Shown here piece after piece: positions 5,037 to 6,710 of a stretch of 6,710 nt of DNA. Position 1 is the stretch's first letter. Every line of letters begins with the position of its first letter. Source of the DNA: Sulfurovum sp. UBA1140 (GTDB lineage: Bacteria; Campylobacterota; Campylobacteria; Campylobacterales; Sulfurovaceae); contig DCAF01000040.1 in NCBI GenBank assembly GCA_002311915.1, forward strand, positions 108,583-115,292, in the 5' to 3' direction. A model generated the notes under the pieces. That model made no database searches. It was not told the DNA's origin and saw only the letters and a list, made by a program, of their open reading frames with translations. Position numbers and translations under genes: made by a program.

Positions 5037-6710
5037 TTACTCTTCCAACTTTTTAACCCAAACCCTTTTACCATCAAACACCACCCCAAAGCTCAAAATA
5101 TTCTCATATTCTCTCTTTTTGACAAGAGCCACATACTCCTTCTCTTTTATCTGCTCCACAGCACTCTCCAAGGCTCTCTCTTTGGTCTCTTCGATAAAGT
5201 CATCAATAATTTTTAGCTCTATCACGATAGCCAGTCTTTTTTTATCCTCTTTATGAAGAAGTATAATATCCACTCGTCCATATCCTGCCTCTTGGTTTGA
5301 GATAACCTCATAATCACCAAGATTGACCAATAATCCCAAGAAAAAAGCATGATAGACACTCTCTATATTTTTACCTGTATCATAAAAAGATAGTGTGTCT
5401 CTGACAAACTCACTAAATATTCGCTCAAACAGAGGCAAATCACCCTCTGTTAACGATTTTAGAAGTATTCGTAATTTTCGATTAGAGAAACTATCACTTA
5501 TCCAGTTTGAGATGATATTTTTAAAGATATATTGACACTCTTGATTGACAATAGCAAGTTGACAGAGATGTTCACCTTCGTTAAATTTACGACTTGTATA
5601 TTTTAGATAGCCCGAAAAAAAGAGAAATGAGTAAAGCATCTCCTCTTTAAAGTTAAAATCCTTGTCTCTAAAGGTAATATTGGGGTTAATCACCCTCTCT
5701 ACACTTTGCCCCTTTAGTAGTAGTTTTAAATCCCCTCTAAAATCTTCGGAATTTTCTACAAGTGTTCTTATAATCCCATTAGAGGAGGTATTTGCCCAGT
5801 AGACATCAAATTTTTTACTATCAGCATAATTAAGAAGTGACCAAGGATTATAGATATGACAATCTCCTATTGTATATCCATCATACCACTTCTCTACCTC
5901 TTCAAATCTATCTGCTAGTTCATACTCTTCAAGCATAGATTTTACTTCATTGGTGGTAAATCCAAAAATATCATTAAACTCATCATCTAATAGCGTATAA
6001 ACTTTTATATTATTTAAGTCACTAAATATTGACTCTTTGGAGACTCTTAAAATCCCTGTTAGTACAGCCTTATAGATATAGGTATCATTATCTTTCAGAA
6101 CAGCCCCCATAAAAGTTTTGAAAAAATCTACAATATCTTTATAATACCCCTCCATAAACCCCGTTTGAATGGGAGTATCATACTCATCTATTAACACTAT
6201 ACATTTTTGATTATAAGCAATAGTTAGGAGTTTTGAGAGAAGTTTAAAGGAGTTCCCAATATCAACTTCTGATGCCTCTTCAATGATAATTTTATCAACT
6301 ATTTTTCTATCTATACTCTCTATATCACTTTCCATAATAATTTTATAATGTTTACGAAACTCATTACTTACCAATCGTTTTATCTTATTCAAACTCTTTT
6401 CAAAATTTTTCTCTTTCACATCTTTAAAAGAGATATAGATAATTGGGTATCTGTTAAAGTGCTTCATTGCACTTTGATTTTTTGAGATATTTAGACCATC
6501 AAAAAGAGTTTTGTTACTGTTTTCAACACTGAAAAAATAGTTAAGCATACTAAGATTTAGAGTTTTACCAAATCTTCGTGGACGAGGAAGCAAGATTATC
6601 TTTGGACTAGTATCCAAAATCTCACTAACAAACTCTGTTTTATCAACATAATAGTAGTTTTCTACTATTAACTCTTTGAAGTTACTTATTCCTATTGGTA
6701 GTTTTTTCAT
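5037..6710 (-). CDS. AAA-ATPase-like / PD-(D/E)XK nuclease-like protein (DUF1703 family)
   Basis: A 557-residue protein of the widespread AAA-ATPase-like family (PF09820 type) with a C-terminal PD-(D/E)XK nuclease-like domain (PF08011 type); function unproven. The N-terminus KLPIGISNFKELIVENYYYVDKT, whole in our numbering at 3-25, is typical, so the ATG at the window's last bases is probably the true start; its ribosome site is outside. The nucleotide-binding loop is the family form RPRRFGKT (43-50), and Walker B is IVLIDEYD (171-178). WYDGYTIG...YNPWSLLN (275-294) is a further family signature. The nuclease core appears as E450, D481 in YGRVDI, and E498-L-K500 in VIELK, followed by Q520, so all catalytic positions seem intact. 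Such genes are often multicopy and scattered in genomes. The DNA is visibly AT-richer than purH, which suggests acquisition. A stand-alone accessory nuclease is the best description. Confidence 0.88.
   Translation of the reverse strand: MKKLPIGISNFKELIVENYYYVDKTEFVSEILDTSPKIILLPRPRRFGKTLNLSMLNYFFSVENSNKTLFDGLNISKNQSAMKHFNRYPIIYISFKDVKEKNFEKSLNKIKRLVSNEFRKHYKIIMESDIESIDRKIVDKIIIEEASEVDIGNSFKLLSKLLTIAYNQKCIVLIDEYDTPIQTGFMEGYYKDIVDFFKTFMGAVLKDNDTYIYKAVLTGILRVSKESIFSDLNNIKVYTLLDDEFNDIFGFTTNEVKSMLEEYELADRFEEVEKWYDGYTIGDCHIYNPWSLLNYADSKKFDVYWANTSSNGIIRTLVENSEDFRGDLKLLLKGQSVERVINPNITFRDKDFNFKEEMLYSFLFFSGYLKYTSRKFNEGEHLCQLAIVNQECQYIFKNIISNWISDSFSNRKLRILLKSLTEGDLPLFERIFSEFVRDTLSFYDTGKNIESVYHAFFLGLLVNLGDYEVISNQEAGYGRVDIILLHKEDKKRLAIVIELKIIDDFIEETKERALESAVEQIKEKEYVALVKKREYENILSFGVVFDGKRVWVKKLEE

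Noticed and set aside
4968..5216. 82-codon plus-strand frame starting with TTG
   Set aside because: Most of it is antisense to the DUF1703 gene end, and there is no convincing ribosome site.
1..6710. CRISPR array, tRNA, integrase site or defence operon
   Set aside because: No regularly spaced repeats, no tRNA-like fold and no recombinase or effector gene was seen; the two nuclease genes are far apart and unrelated.

Overview
The window looks like chromosomal DNA of an AT-rich member of the Campylobacterota, of the Sulfurimonas/Sulfurovum/Arcobacter kind. This rests on recall of protein families, with no search run: the PurH sequence (its ending RHFLH and wording such as NIDIGGPTMVRSAAKN), the nuclease type and the general composition all fit that group. 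No rRNA, tRNA, CRISPR array, integrase or complete insertion sequence was seen.

Layout from left to right. (1) Positions 1-854, plus strand: the 3' part of a probably exported DNA/RNA non-specific endonuclease with a DRGH active site; its N-terminus lies outside the window and a Thr/Ser/Pro/Asn-rich linker precedes the catalytic domain. (2) Positions 846-2378, minus strand: purH, the bifunctional enzyme for the last two steps of IMP synthesis, whose 3' end overlaps the nuclease gene by 9 bases tail to tail. (3) Positions 2379-2692: a 314-base stretch without a standard gene. It holds a likely purH promoter, a pair of palindromes resembling a decayed REP-type element, a 21-codon reading frame behind an excellent Shine-Dalgarno sequence, and a strong hairpin after the next gene. 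(4) Positions 2693-4024, minus strand: a 12-TM major facilitator exporter of YajR type with a small C-terminal cytoplasmic domain. (5) Positions 4025-4083: a 59-base divergent promoter region with a 21-bp imperfect palindrome, a candidate operator. (6) Positions 4084-4925, plus strand: rdgB (house-cleaning ITP/XTP pyrophosphatase) followed by a 60-residue cysteine-rich CPXC protein, perhaps co-transcribed. (7) Positions 5037-6710, minus strand: a complete AAA-ATPase-like/PD-(D/E)XK nuclease-like protein of the DUF1703 family, in visibly AT-richer DNA.

Functionally, purH and rdgB both belong to purine nucleotide metabolism (making IMP and destroying ITP/XTP), but they are on opposite strands with the exporter between them, so shared control is not shown. 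The window is mostly housekeeping genes flanked by two nuclease-type accessory genes. I see no convincing undescribed multi-gene system. The most interesting material is in the intergenic regions: the palindromic element with its small reading frame upstream of purH, and the palindrome between the exporter and rdgB.
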